Shown: positions 23,763 through 32,398 of the stretch, one piece after another | Layout: the number at the start of each line of letters is the position of its first letter | Numbering within the stretch: the stretch's first letter is position 1 | Assembly (NCBI RefSeq): GCF_030542965.1 | Contig: NZ_JAUAOA010000009.1 | Location: forward strand, 1-64,000 | Source of the DNA: Azotosporobacter soli | GTDB taxonomy: Bacteria; Bacillota; Negativicutes; SG130 | DNA: 64,000 nucleotides | Reading direction: 5' to 3' | Program-made: the position numbers and the translations under genes | Notes under the pieces: generated by a model | The model's input: the letters and a program-made list of their open reading frames with translations, nothing else | Told to the model about the DNA's origin: nothing | Databases searched by the model: none

Positions 23763-26700
23763 TTATTGCTCGCTGAGTTTTTTGTAATTGCCTAAACGTT
23801 CCTTGGCATCCTGTTCGGTTTTCGCAAACAGTGCCGGCGCCGTTTCCGGATATTGTTTCTTGAGCGATGCATAACGCACTTCACTCATCAAGAAATCCTG
23901 GAAGCTGGTGCTAGGCTCTTTTGAATCAAGGCTGAACGGATTCTTTCCTTGTTCTTTGAGATCCGGGTGGAAACGATACAGCGACCAGTATCCGGCTTGT
24001 ACCGCTTTTTTCGCTTGCGCTTGGCTGCAACCCATGCCTTCGCGGATACCATGGTTGATGCAAGGAGCGTACGCGATGATCAAGGACGGACCCGGATATG
24101 CTTCCGCTTCGGCGATTGCCTTCAGCGTTTGGTTCATATCGGCGCCCATGGCAATCTGCGCTACATAGACATAACCGTAGCTCATAGCCATCATGCCGAG
24201 ATCCTTTTTCTTCGTATGCTTACCGCTAGCGGCAAATTTAGCGATTGCTGCGGTCGGAGTCGCTTTCGACGATTGACCGCCCGTGTTCGAATATACTTCG
24301 GTATCGAAAACAAAGATGTTTACATCTTCGCCGCTGGCCAGAACGTGGTCCAGACCGCCGTAACCGATGTCGTACGCCCAGCCGTCGCCGCCAAAGATCC
24401 ATATCGAACGCTTCACGATATAATCGCGACGCTCATAAATCTTATTGAGTAACGGTTGTTCGCCCTTCTCTGCAGCCAACAATTCCGTCAGGAGTTCTGC
24501 ACGTTCACGCGCCTTATCTCCATTATTGATATTAGCCAGCCAATCTTCCATCGCTGCTTTCAGTTCCGCACTGATTGACAGATTGAGCGCTTCTTTGACA
24601 TCGGAAGCAAGTGCATCGCGCATTGCTTTCGTGCCCAGATGCATACCCATGCCGAATTCGGCGTTATCTTCAAACAGCGAGTTAGCCCAAGCCGGTCCAT
24701 GACCTTTATGGTTCGTGGTATAAGGAACCGAAGGCGCACTGCCGCCCCAGATCGAGGAGCAACCGGTAGCGTTTGCAATCATCATACGATCGCCAAACAG
24801 CTGCGTTACCAGTTTTGCATACGGAGTTTCGCCGCAACCTGCGCAAGCGCCGGAGAACTCGAGCAGAGGTTGTTCGAACTGACTGCCTTTGACCGTCGTT
24901 TTGCTCATCGGATTTGCTTTCGGCGTAATCTGACCGGCATAATCCCACAGCGCGCTTTGGCTCATTTGGCTGTCAATCGGTTTCATAACCAATGCTTTTT
25001 CTTTAGCCGGGCAAACTTGTGCACAGTTGCCGCAACCGGTGCAATCCAGCGGGGAAATAGCCAGACGGAACTGGAGATCTTTCGCGCCGACAGCAGCTTT
25101 GGCAGTAAAGCCTTCCGGTGCATTTTTCATTTCTTCCTCATTGATCAGCAGCGGACGAATGACCGCGTGCGGACAAACATAGGCGCACTGGTTACATTGA
25201 ATGCACTTATCCAGTTGCCATTCCGGAACATCGACAGCGATGCCGCGTTTTTCGTAGGCAGCCGTTCCCATCGGGAATGTGCCGTCTTCCATACCGATAA
25301 ATGCGCTGACCGGCAGGCTGTCGCCTTCTTGACGATTCATCGGCACGAGAATGTTTTCGATGAACGCCGGAACTTCTTTTACGTTAGTGCTGCTGCAAGC
25401 GCAAGCAAAACGTGCTTGGTCATCTACGTTATCGACAGCGGTTTTCCAGCTTTCCGGTACCGCAACTTTCACGATGGCATTGGCACCTTGATCGATTGCC
25501 GCTTGGTTCATGTCGATAACTTTTTGGCCTTTTTTACCGTACGAAGCCACAACAGCATCTTTCAGATGTTTCAGCGCTTCTTCAACCGGAATGATGTTCG
25601 CAATCTTGAAGAAAGCAGCTTGCATGATCATATTGATCCGGCCGCCAAGACCGATTTCCTGAGCAATTTTCACTGCGTTCAGCGTATAGAGATTGATGTT
25701 GTTTTTCGCCAGATAACGTTTCATCGAACCCGGCAGTCTTTCATCCAGCTCTTCCGCCGACCAGATGCAGTTCAGTAGGAAGCTGCCGCCCGGCTTCAGT
25801 CCAGCCAACACATCATACTTGTCAACATACGATTGATTGTGACAAGCAATGAAGTCTGCGCGATTAATCAGATACGTCGATTTGATCGGATTCGGTCCGA
25901 AGCGCAGATGCGAAACGGTGATGCCGCCCGATTTTTTTGAGTCATAAGCAAAGTAACCTTGTGCATACATGCTGGTCTTATCGCCAATGATCTTGATTGC
26001 GCTCTTGTTTGCGCCGACCGTGCCGTCAGAACCCAAGCCCCAAAATTTGCAGGCTTTTACGCCTTCCGGAGCCGTATCGATTTCTTCGCCGAGCGGCAAC
26101 GATTTATTCGTTACGTCGTCAACGATGCCAATCGTAAAGCCATCTTTCGGCTTATCCGCTTTCAAGTTGTCATATACGGAAACGATATGCGACGGAACCA
26201 CGTCTTTAGAGCCTAAGCCATAACGACCTCCGACAATAACCGGTTGCCACTCAGTGCCGTAGAATGCGGCTTTTACATCCAAGAACAATGGCTCACCTAA
26301 GCAGCCTGGCTCTTTCGTACGATCGAGAACGGCAATTTTCTTAACCGTCTTCGGAATGTACTTGAAGAAATGAGCAAGCGAGAACGGACGATACAGGTGA
26401 ACGTTGAGCAGACCAACTTTTTCGCCTTTTTTCGTCAGATGATCGATCGTTTCTTCGATTGCATCGCAAGCCGAACCCATCGCAATGATCATGCGATCGG
26501 CATCTTTAGCGCCATAGTAATTGAACAGATGGTATTCGCGGCCAGTCAGCTTGCTGATTTCGCCCATGTACTGCTCAACAATTTCCGGCAACGCTTCATA
26601 ATACTTGTTGGAAATTTCGCGTTCTTGGAAATAAATGTCCGGGTTTTGAGCCGTGCCGCGCAGAACCGGATGATCCGGATTTAATGCATTGCGACGGAAG

Positions 26701-27302
26701 GATTCCAAAGCATCTTTATCAAGCAGTTTTTCCAGGTCATCGTAGTTGAGCAGTTCGATTTTTTGTACTTCATGCGAAGTGCGGAAACCGTCAAAGAAAT
26801 TGATGAACGGCACTTTGCCCTTAATGCTGGCCAAATGTGCAACGGCGCTGAGGTCCATAACTTCCTGAACGCTGCTTTCTGCAAGCAGTGCGCAGCCAGT
26901 TTGACGAGCTGCCATAACGTCTTGATGATCGCCAAAAATATTGAGTGAATTGGCCGCCAAAGCGCGGGCACTAACATGAAATACGCACGGCAGCAATTCA
27001 CCGGCAATTTTATACATGTTAGGAATCATCAGCAATAAGCCTTGCGAAGCAGTGTACGTAGTTGTCAACGCACCCGCTTGCAGCGATCCGTGAACCGCAC
27101 CGGCGGCACCGGCTTCCGATTGCATTTCCATAACCTTTACGGTCTGACCAAAAATATTTTTCTTCCCTTGCGCAGCCCATTCGTCAACGGATTCTGCCAT
27201 CGGGGATGACGGGGTAATGGGATAGATGGCCGTTACATCGGTAAAGGCATACGATACGTATGCTGCGGCTGTGTTGCCATCCATAGTCTTCATTTTTTTC
27301 AT
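23763..27302 (-). CDS. nifJ: Pyruvate:ferredoxin (flavodoxin) oxidoreductase
   Basis: A 1179-residue single-chain enzyme that oxidatively decarboxylates pyruvate to acetyl-CoA and reduces ferredoxin, central to anaerobic metabolism. In order: pyrimidine-binding domain (YPITPSSPMAE near residue 25), CoA and gamma domains (GLGSKDVVPSHI; GSDGTVGANKSAIKIIG near 425), two [4Fe-4S] ferredoxin clusters (CIQCNQCAYVCPHAV near 700, CTGCGNCAQVCP near 755), and the TPP-binding domain with its own cluster Cys (GACAGCGETPYAKL near 815) and GDGWAYDIGYGGLDH near 972. The length is normal. GGAAGGG lies 9 bases before the ATG. Confidence 0.97.
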   Translation of the reverse strand: MKKMKTMDGNTAAAYVSYAFTDVTAIYPITPSSPMAESVDEWAAQGKKNIFGQTVKVMEMQSEAGAAGAVHGSLQAGALTTTYTASQGLLLMIPNMYKIAGELLPCVFHVSARALAANSLNIFGDHQDVMAARQTGCALLAESSVQEVMDLSAVAHLASIKGKVPFINFFDGFRTSHEVQKIELLNYDDLEKLLDKDALESFRRNALNPDHPVLRGTAQNPDIYFQEREISNKYYEALPEIVEQYMGEISKLTGREYHLFNYYGAKDADRMIIAMGSACDAIEETIDHLTKKGEKVGLLNVHLYRPFSLAHFFKYIPKTVKKIAVLDRTKEPGCLGEPLFLDVKAAFYGTEWQPVIVGGRYGLGSKDVVPSHIVSVYDNLKADKPKDGFTIGIVDDVTNKSLPLGEEIDTAPEGVKACKFWGLGSDGTVGANKSAIKIIGDKTSMYAQGYFAYDSKKSGGITVSHLRFGPNPIKSTYLINRADFIACHNQSYVDKYDVLAGLKPGGSFLLNCIWSAEELDERLPGSMKRYLAKNNINLYTLNAVKIAQEIGLGGRINMIMQAAFFKIANIIPVEEALKHLKDAVVASYGKKGQKVIDMNQAAIDQGANAIVKVAVPESWKTAVDNVDDQARFACACSSTNVKEVPAFIENILVPMNRQEGDSLPVSAFIGMEDGTFPMGTAAYEKRGIAVDVPEWQLDKCIQCNQCAYVCPHAVIRPLLINEEEMKNAPEGFTAKAAVGAKDLQFRLAISPLDCTGCGNCAQVCPAKEKALVMKPIDSQMSQSALWDYAGQITPKANPMSKTTVKGSQFEQPLLEFSGACAGCGETPYAKLVTQLFGDRMMIANATGCSSIWGGSAPSVPYTTNHKGHGPAWANSLFEDNAEFGMGMHLGTKAMRDALASDVKEALNLSISAELKAAMEDWLANINNGDKARERAELLTELLAAEKGEQPLLNKIYERRDYIVKRSIWIFGGDGWAYDIGYGGLDHVLASGEDVNIFVFDTEVYSNTGGQSSKATPTAAIAKFAASGKHTKKKDLGMMAMSYGYVYVAQIAMGADMNQTLKAIAEAEAYPGPSLIIAYAPCINHGIREGMGCSQAQAKKAVQAGYWSLYRFHPDLKEQGKNPFSLDSKEPSTSFQDFLMSEVRYASLKKQYPETAPALFAKTEQDAKERLGNYKKLSEQ

Positions 27303-27339
27303 TTTGCAAATCCCTTCCTTATCTCTTAATTTGCATCCT

Positions 27340-27366
27340 GGAATCAGATCGTACGACCTTGATTCC
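27340..27366 (-). promoter_or_regulatory. Hairpin in the nifJ leader
   Basis: GGAATCA and TGATTCC pair, and inner bases extend the stem to about 12 bp with a one-base bulge and a G-U pair. It lies 40-65 bases upstream of the nifJ ATG within the predicted leader. It could stabilise the mRNA or take part in control; no U-tract follows, so it is not a terminator. Confidence 0.45.
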
Positions 27367-27404
27367 CCAAGTTATGATTAAAGGCGTGCGCCTGAAATCC
27401 TATG

Positions 27405-27434
27405 TTTGTATACAAAGTGCTCTACATGATTATA
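27405..27434 (-). promoter_or_regulatory. nifJ promoter with overlapping palindrome
   Basis: A perfect TATAAT (27434-27429) with upstream TGTGG (extended -10 like) and a weak -35 predicts a start near 27422. A perfect 12-bp palindrome TTTGTATACAAA (27405-27416) follows at about +7 to +18, a position suited to a repressor. It resembles no operator I can name; Rex boxes share the TTGT/ACAA ends but need a longer spacing. Confidence 0.5.
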
Positions 27435-27551
27435 CCACATTTTTTTAGTTTTAATAGAGCATTTCCGTATCACAAAAGACTTTTTTCGACAAAATATTAC
27501 CTGATTATTTCGATATATTCTACTACGTTCAAAAAGTAACCATTGCCGAAG

Positions 27552-27596
27552 AAAACAAAAAACCCAGTCGGAAAAACCTTACGATTTTCCGCCGAG
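27552..27596 (-). terminator. Terminator upstream of nifJ
   Basis: CUCGGCGGAAAA (27596-27585) pairs with UUUUCCG-A-CUGGG (27575-27563) in a 12-bp stem with one bulged A and G-U pairs, followed by UUUUUUGUUUU. Confidence 0.75.
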
Positions 27597-27637
27597 TCTC
27601 TATAATGCACGCGAACAAGCGTAACATTTTGATTGCA
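27552..27637 (-). ncRNA. Small RNA candidate or attenuated nifJ leader
   Basis: The 430-base gap upstream of nifJ contains a second promoter (27644-27672) and, about 45 bases past its start, a clear intrinsic terminator (27552-27596). This gives a transcript of about 85 nt with one small hairpin (ACGC/GCGU around 27609-27622) and the terminator. No ORF with SD is present. It is either a free small RNA or the premature product of an attenuated longer leader of nifJ. It is not recognisable as SRP RNA or tRNA. Confidence 0.45.
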
Positions 27638-27643
27638 GATAGA

Positions 27644-27672
27644 AGTATATCATTTATCACCAAACGACGCAA
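27644..27672 (-). promoter_or_regulatory. Promoter of the small RNA candidate
   Basis: Minus-strand TTGCGT (27672-27667), exactly 17 bases, TATACT (27649-27644). Confidence 0.6.
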
Positions 27673-27732
27673 GGATCTTTTTACAAACTTCCCTGACGTC
27701 ATTCAGTGATATTGCAACATCGTTCAACTCCG

Positions 27733-28197
27733 CTATTCGTTTGTTTTCTCTGGCGGACAAATATATAGATTTTTCAGACCATTCAAACCAAATTCGCCAT
27801 CATAGTGCTTAAGAAACGGACCCTCTTTCTCGATACGTTCCGTCAAAGGCATTTTCAACGCCTCTTCTTTCCCATACTCCGTTAAGAAATCTCGTCGTGC
27901 TAGCCGTTCGACTAATTCCTCCCAAAAGGTTGCATTTTCAAAAGCTGCCATTTGCTGCGCCGCACTGCTCCGTTCCATAAAGTTACGGTTTAGTACATAA
28001 GTCTGCGCGCTCTCTTTGTAATCAACCAAATCTTCCAAACCAGCCGCTTGCGCTTCTGCCAGTATTTTTTGCATCAGTTCACGATAATGCGCACTCTCTA
28101 CCGCCGCTTCTTCCTGGTGTGCATGCAAAACCCAATCCGTCATATACAAAATATCCAGCAATGTTTGATATTCTTTTTTAGTAAAATGAATCTTCAT
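27733..28197 (-). CDS. Protein of unknown function, 154 aa
   Basis: An acidic, mostly helical soluble protein beginning MKIHFTKKEYQTLLDILYMTDWVLHA. I recognise no catalytic motif. ATG 28197 is chosen because AAGGAG lies about 8 bases upstream; a longer reading to 28218 includes that SD. No partner is obvious, though it precedes the nifJ leader on the same strand with only the small-RNA region between. Confidence 0.7.
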   Translation of the reverse strand: MKIHFTKKEYQTLLDILYMTDWVLHAHQEEAAVESAHYRELMQKILAEAQAAGLEDLVDYKESAQTYVLNRNFMERSSAAQQMAAFENATFWEELVERLARRDFLTEYGKEEALKMPLTERIEKEGPFLKHYDGEFGLNGLKNLYICPPEKTNE

Positions 28198-28302
28198 TCC
28201 CTGCTCCTTACCTAGCATATTTATCTCATTTACAGTTAGATTAGATTATCAGCTACACATTTCCTGCCGAATAAATTATTTTCCCAAAATTCAGCGCAAA
28301 TT

Positions 28303-28740
28303 TTAGTAACTGATTAAGGCAGCCATTAATAATCCAGTCGCAAGACTAATTCGCGAAGACAAAATACCGATTGCTGTATTGCCACGCGGAATTTCCTCCA
28401 GCACCTTAAACGGCATCATTAAGACAAACAGGTAAAAAACCAATACTTGAAACACCATCCCGATCACACCCCAGGTCAATAAGTCCCAGACACTTACCGC
28501 ATGATAAATGGCAGAGGCTAAAACGACGGCCATCCCTAACAGCTTGCCGCCTAAATCATATGCCACCGCTTGCGCAGCCGCACTTATACTCGGTTCAGGC
28601 GCATAACCGCCAACTTTTAGGAGCGAATACTCATTATATGGCGTCGTCGCACGAAAAACGATCATCCCAACTGCCAAAAGAGGCAATGAAACGCCGAGAT
28701 AGATTAGAAAATTCCCCATACTTGGCCAATATGCCACCAT
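28303..28740 (-). CDS. DUF350 (YjfL-like) membrane protein
   Basis: A 145-residue protein with four hydrophobic segments (about residues 9-29, 62-82, 88-108, 122-142) and the DUF350 pattern, including PYNEYSLLKVGG after the first segment and FEVL-like MPFKVLEEIPRGNTAIGIL. DUF350 proteins recur beside glutathionylspermidine-synthase-like ATP-grasp genes, as in E. coli yjfL-yjfC; here the partner starts 28 bases upstream. The function is unproven. ATG 28740 has AAAGG 10 bases upstream. Confidence 0.85.
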   Translation of the reverse strand: MVAYWPSMGNFLIYLGVSLPLLAVGMIVFRATTPYNEYSLLKVGGYAPEPSISAAAQAVAYDLGGKLLGMAVVLASAIYHAVSVWDLLTWGVIGMVFQVLVFYLFVLMMPFKVLEEIPRGNTAIGILSSRISLATGLLMAALISY

Positions 28741-28768
28741 ATTTCATCATCCTTTCCTTATGCCTATT

Positions 28769-29998
28769 TTACTTTCGCAAACAAATCGGTTGGTAATACG
28801 CCATATCATCTGTAATTTGACCGCCCACTCTAGCAAGAATCGCACTGGCGACTCCACCAAGAATGAAACCGCCCCACAGCAAGCAGCCTTCAAAATCGCC
28901 CTGCTCCGTTTGAACCCGGCAACGTTCTAGTTCCACCCGTTTCTGATAAATTTTGCTTTGGTCATCATATTGAGATTCTTGCGTGCCGAATTCACACCGC
29001 CCTTGCGCATCATAAAGACGTACGCCTTGTCCTTCGCGCCCTAATAGCGGTTTTTCGACATACGCCGCGCGAGCATGAAAACGATTTTCAAAGTAAGTTG
29101 GTAGCATATACCTTTCAATCGTCGCCGTTTGAGCCTTATCATAGTAATCGCCTGATTCAAACGCAGCCCAGATCAGCGCCTGCAGCGCTTTCGTTTGGCC
29201 AAGCAAGGCCGTCGCCGGATTCACCAGACGAACTTTGCCCTGCGCTGCCAAGCGAAGCAACGTCGCACCTATCCTTTCGCCGTCTTCACTGCAATCACGG
29301 CTTAGCAACTCTAACGGATGCATCCGAAAAAGCACATCCACCTTGCGCAAAGCATCCGCTGCAGCGACAAAGACGCCACGCTCCGAAACCATAAGCTCGT
29401 GCAACGAAAAAAAGGTCGCTGGCCAGCCCGACTGTTTCATCAAATAACGTGTATTACCGGCATCTTCTTCATGCCAGCCTAATGCACTGAAGACATCAAC
29501 TGAGTCTTCCCCAATCTGCTCCGCCATTCGCCAACACGCAAATACATCGCGAATTCGCTCCGCCATGCCTGCATTCGGGTCTTTTTTTTGCCAATAACTG
29601 CAAACCGAGCCATTCACATGAAAAGCTTCTACAACCCCGCTTGGCGTATCCGCATTAAATTCGATCATTTTCAAACCATCCGCAGTCTGCGCAAAATCAA
29701 AGCGTCCCAGCAGCGTCGTTTTTGTCCACTTTGAAATTCGCCGTACCGCCCCGAGCGCTGCTTCCGGAACGCCTATGGCAAACAGAAGTTCATCATCGGC
29801 AACTTGTAAAACCCGCACCGTTGTATCGATGATCGCGCCCATCTGTTCGACCGCCGTTCTTATCTCTTTGCACTGTTTTTCTTCCAGTGCCAGGCAATGA
29901 GGCAATGCATATTCTTGACCATACATCCGGTCCCAATTGAAAATACCTTTTTCACGCAACGGCTGGTAGATTGCCTCTCGGTGTGCAGAATAATTCAT
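28769..29998 (-). CDS. Glutathionylspermidine-synthase-like ATP-grasp ligase (YgiC/YjfC family)
   Basis: A 409-residue amidoligase-like enzyme. It has LLGRFDFAQTADGLKMIEFN ending in the metal/substrate motif EFNADTPSGVVEA (near residue 115), as in the synthetase domain of GspS, and the ATP-binding segment VEKPLLGREGQGVRL near 315. There is no amidase domain. The family is thought to link a peptide or amine through an amide bond at the cost of ATP; the substrate is unknown. It sits between DUF350 and a lipoprotein gene and overlaps the latter by 4 bases (ATGA), so it is one operon and possibly one envelope-associated complex. Confidence 0.87.
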   Translation of the reverse strand: MNYSAHREAIYQPLREKGIFNWDRMYGQEYALPHCLALEEKQCKEIRTAVEQMGAIIDTTVRVLQVADDELLFAIGVPEAALGAVRRISKWTKTTLLGRFDFAQTADGLKMIEFNADTPSGVVEAFHVNGSVCSYWQKKDPNAGMAERIRDVFACWRMAEQIGEDSVDVFSALGWHEEDAGNTRYLMKQSGWPATFFSLHELMVSERGVFVAAADALRKVDVLFRMHPLELLSRDCSEDGERIGATLLRLAAQGKVRLVNPATALLGQTKALQALIWAAFESGDYYDKAQTATIERYMLPTYFENRFHARAAYVEKPLLGREGQGVRLYDAQGRCEFGTQESQYDDQSKIYQKRVELERCRVQTEQGDFEGCLLWGGFILGGVASAILARVGGQITDDMAYYQPICLRK

Positions 29999-30309
29999 CC
30001 TGCGGCACCGCTGCTAGAACTGCCGATTCCACTTTTCGCGCCTTGCGAAATATGATTGGCATCGCCGCTTGACGCAGCGTTGTTACTGCCAAAACTCCGC
30101 ACTGATGAACCGTAATAATGATTGCGCCTCGTTCCATCCTGCGACATTGGTTCATTGTCATAATCGCAATAGCCATCCTGATCCTCATCGACATGGACAT
30201 GGCCATTTGCAGTCGGCGAACAGCCGCTCGACAGAAGAACCGCTGCCATAAAAAGGCCCAGGATGTGTCGTGATTTCGACCGTTCACTCTCCTGGTTATT
30301 CCACCGCAT
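29995..30309 (-). CDS. Small lipoprotein with a calcium-loop-like motif
   Basis: A 104-residue lipoprotein: a charged N-terminus, a membrane stretch, and lipobox LLSSGC (Cys near residue 30). The mature part starts with HVHVDEDQDGYCDYDNEPM, whose D-x-D-x-D-G-x-x-D pattern resembles EF-hand or thrombospondin type-3 calcium loops. The rest is Ser/Gly/Asn rich and probably disordered. It is translationally coupled to both neighbours (4 and 14 base overlaps). DUF1190 lipoproteins fill the same slot in E. coli ygiBC, but I cannot show homology. Confidence 0.78.
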   Translation of the reverse strand: MRWNNQESERSKSRHILGLFMAAVLLSSGCSPTANGHVHVDEDQDGYCDYDNEPMSQDGTRRNHYYGSSVRSFGSNNAASSGDANHISQGAKSGIGSSSSGAAG

Positions 30310-30757
30310 CTTTTGCCTCCTCGTCGACCGTTTCTACATAACGAATATAGCATCCACGATCTTCATCCAATTCAACCGCCTGAACCAGCCATTCTTTCCC
30401 CAAAAACTGCATATAATCGCAAAGCAAATTCAGCAGCAATTCCGAATCGCCAGCTACTTTTGTGCGTTCAATCAACTCCGCCCCGCTCTTTGCAGTCGGC
30501 CAATGTCGCATTTCCAAGTAAACGTCTCGTTCTGGAACTTTGGGCCACTGTTCTTTTTGCAACGCTTGCACCGGACGAAGATAGATCACATAATACATAA
30601 CTTCTTGCGCTACCGAAGTCTTCTCATAAGCAGTCCCCAATTTGACAAAACGACTGCATACCATGCGCAACTCCACTTCCCGAAGTGATATATCCTCATA
30701 ATAATAGAGCAACGGATATTCTTGAGCCGCATCTAATAAACGATATTCCAGCCGCAC
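30296..30757 (-). CDS. Unknown protein, first gene of the ATP-grasp cassette, 153 aa
   Basis: A soluble acidic protein without signal peptide; aromatic-rich start (YPLLYYYEDISLREVELRM) and conserved-looking DVYLEMRHWP. I recognise no family. It starts at GTG 30757 with GGAGG 10 bases upstream and overlaps the lipoprotein start by 14 bases. Position as first gene of the DUF350/ATP-grasp operon suggests a role with that system. Confidence 0.72.
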   Translation of the reverse strand: MRLEYRLLDAAQEYPLLYYYEDISLREVELRMVCSRFVKLGTAYEKTSVAQEVMYYVIYLRPVQALQKEQWPKVPERDVYLEMRHWPTAKSGAELIERTKVAGDSELLLNLLCDYMQFLGKEWLVQAVELDEDRGCYIRYVETVDEEAKDAVE

Positions 30758-30777
30758 TGCTCACTCGCCTCCGCCGC

Positions 30778-32226
30778 TTATAATTTAATGAACTCACCAC
30801 GCTTTGCTCGTTCCGGCAAAATCGAGGAACCCGGGCCACGCTGCGTCACTTCCTCCTGCGTTATATTGAGTTCGTCGGCAATTAACTTCCTGACCCGAGA
30901 GCCGCAAAAAGCCCCTTGGCACTTGCCTTGCCCCGCGCGGGTTCGCCGCTTGATTGCATCGATCGACTTCACGGCGATGCCGCGATGCAGCGCATCGATA
31001 ATCTCGGCTTCCGTCACTTGCTCACAGCGGCAAATAATATGTTCATTCGGGTCTGTCGCATTAATATCACCTTTAAATGCAGCATCCTTTTTTCGAATAA
31101 TCGCCTTGCGCAATGGGTTGAAATTCGCCTTATTAACAAGAGACAGTCCCGCCTGCACCAAAATCCCCTTGACCATAACGGCAATCGCCGGCGAAGAAGT
31201 CAGACCAGGCGAATCGATGCCAATCAAATTAATAAAACCCGGTACACGACTCTCTTCAATGACCCAATCCTTGCAGTTTGAAATCGGACGGTTTCCGGCA
31301 AATGATGTAATCGCTTTTTTCATATCAAAGTCAGGTACAGAAAGACGCGCCGTCTGCACAATATGTTCCAACGTCTTTGCATCCGTCCCAACATCTTCTT
31401 TGTCGTCAATTTCTTCGGCATTAGGTCCGACAAGCAGATTACCGTGATATGTCGTCGTCACCAAAATCCCTTTCCCCAATTCGGTCGGCACTTGAAAAAT
31501 AACAGATTGGGCCAGATAGCTCTGCTCTTTTTCCAGCAAAACATATTGACCGCGCCGCGGTGTGATTTTATAGTCGTCAATCCCTAGCATCGCTGAAACT
31601 TTGTCGCTATATACTCCAGCCGAATTAATAACATAGCGTGCCGTTACCGTCTCCGCATTAGCTGCCGTGACTTTAAATCCGTCATTTGTCTTTTCAATTG
31701 CGGTTACTTCGCTATTCAAGCGCAATTCAACGCCGTTTTCCACCGCGTTTTCCGCAAGTGCAATCACAAATTCATACGGCGATGTAACGCCTGCATTCTT
31801 ACAATACAACGCCGCTTTGACGTCTTTACTCAAATACGGCTCTATTTCGCGTGCCCGATCACCATCAATGATTGACAGCCCGCCCACTCCGTTCTTTTGG
31901 CCCTTCGCTTCAATTTTATGCAGCTTCTCCACATCTTCGTCGCGAAAAGCAAGCACCATCGATCCGGTTTCACGATAGCCAAAATGCAGTTCTTCTTCCA
32001 ACTGACGATACATCCGATTGCCCTTCACACAAAGCTCTGCTTTCAATGTGCCCGGTTCGTCCGAATAACCGCCGTGAACAATGCCGCTATTGGCTTTCGA
32101 ACAACCACAACTTACATCATCGCAACGCTCCAATACACAAACCTTCAATTCATATTTAGCCAGTTCACGTGCAATATTCATCCCTACAACACCTGCACCG
32201 ACAATACATACATCATAGAAACTCAT
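30778..32226 (-). CDS. FAD-dependent glycerol-3-phosphate dehydrogenase-like oxidoreductase with BFD domain
   Basis: A 482-residue flavoprotein of the DAO/GlpA family. The FAD dinucleotide motif is VCIVGAGVVGMNIAREL (residue 5 onward), then SGIVHGGY, and GIDSPGLTSSPAIA in the FAD C-terminal motif. The C-terminal 85 residues form a BFD-like [2Fe-2S] domain with Cys in ICRCEQVTEAEI and GKCQGAFCGSRV. It fits an anaerobic glycerol-3-phosphate or related 2-hydroxyacid dehydrogenase, but GlpB and GlpC partners are absent here. ATG 32226 has AGGAGG upstream; the frame to 32313 is not supported. Confidence 0.85.
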   Translation of the reverse strand: MSFYDVCIVGAGVVGMNIARELAKYELKVCVLERCDDVSCGCSKANSGIVHGGYSDEPGTLKAELCVKGNRMYRQLEEELHFGYRETGSMVLAFRDEDVEKLHKIEAKGQKNGVGGLSIIDGDRAREIEPYLSKDVKAALYCKNAGVTSPYEFVIALAENAVENGVELRLNSEVTAIEKTNDGFKVTAANAETVTARYVINSAGVYSDKVSAMLGIDDYKITPRRGQYVLLEKEQSYLAQSVIFQVPTELGKGILVTTTYHGNLLVGPNAEEIDDKEDVGTDAKTLEHIVQTARLSVPDFDMKKAITSFAGNRPISNCKDWVIEESRVPGFINLIGIDSPGLTSSPAIAVMVKGILVQAGLSLVNKANFNPLRKAIIRKKDAAFKGDINATDPNEHIICRCEQVTEAEIIDALHRGIAVKSIDAIKRRTRAGQGKCQGAFCGSRVRKLIADELNITQEEVTQRGPGSSILPERAKRGEFIKL

Positions 32227-32398
32227 ACTATTCCTCCTTAAAAACTCATTGTCTATATTGTAACATTCTTTATCGACATTTTGAAACACAACCTGATTTT
32301 GTTCTACTTGCAAATATAAAATTATTCAGAAAAAAGGGTTTCTATTCAAGGCATCGAATAAGTAACTAAATTTATGTCTTGAAAGGCGGTTGATTTTT

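Noticed and set aside
24639-25778. Plus-strand open frame of 379 codons
   Set aside because: It is antisense to nifJ, with low-complexity Arg/Phe-rich composition and no SD; the minus-strand frame has full protein-family motifs.
27405-27416. Rex operator at nifJ
   Set aside because: The palindrome lacks the usual TTGTGA-N6-TCACAA length; only the outer bases agree.
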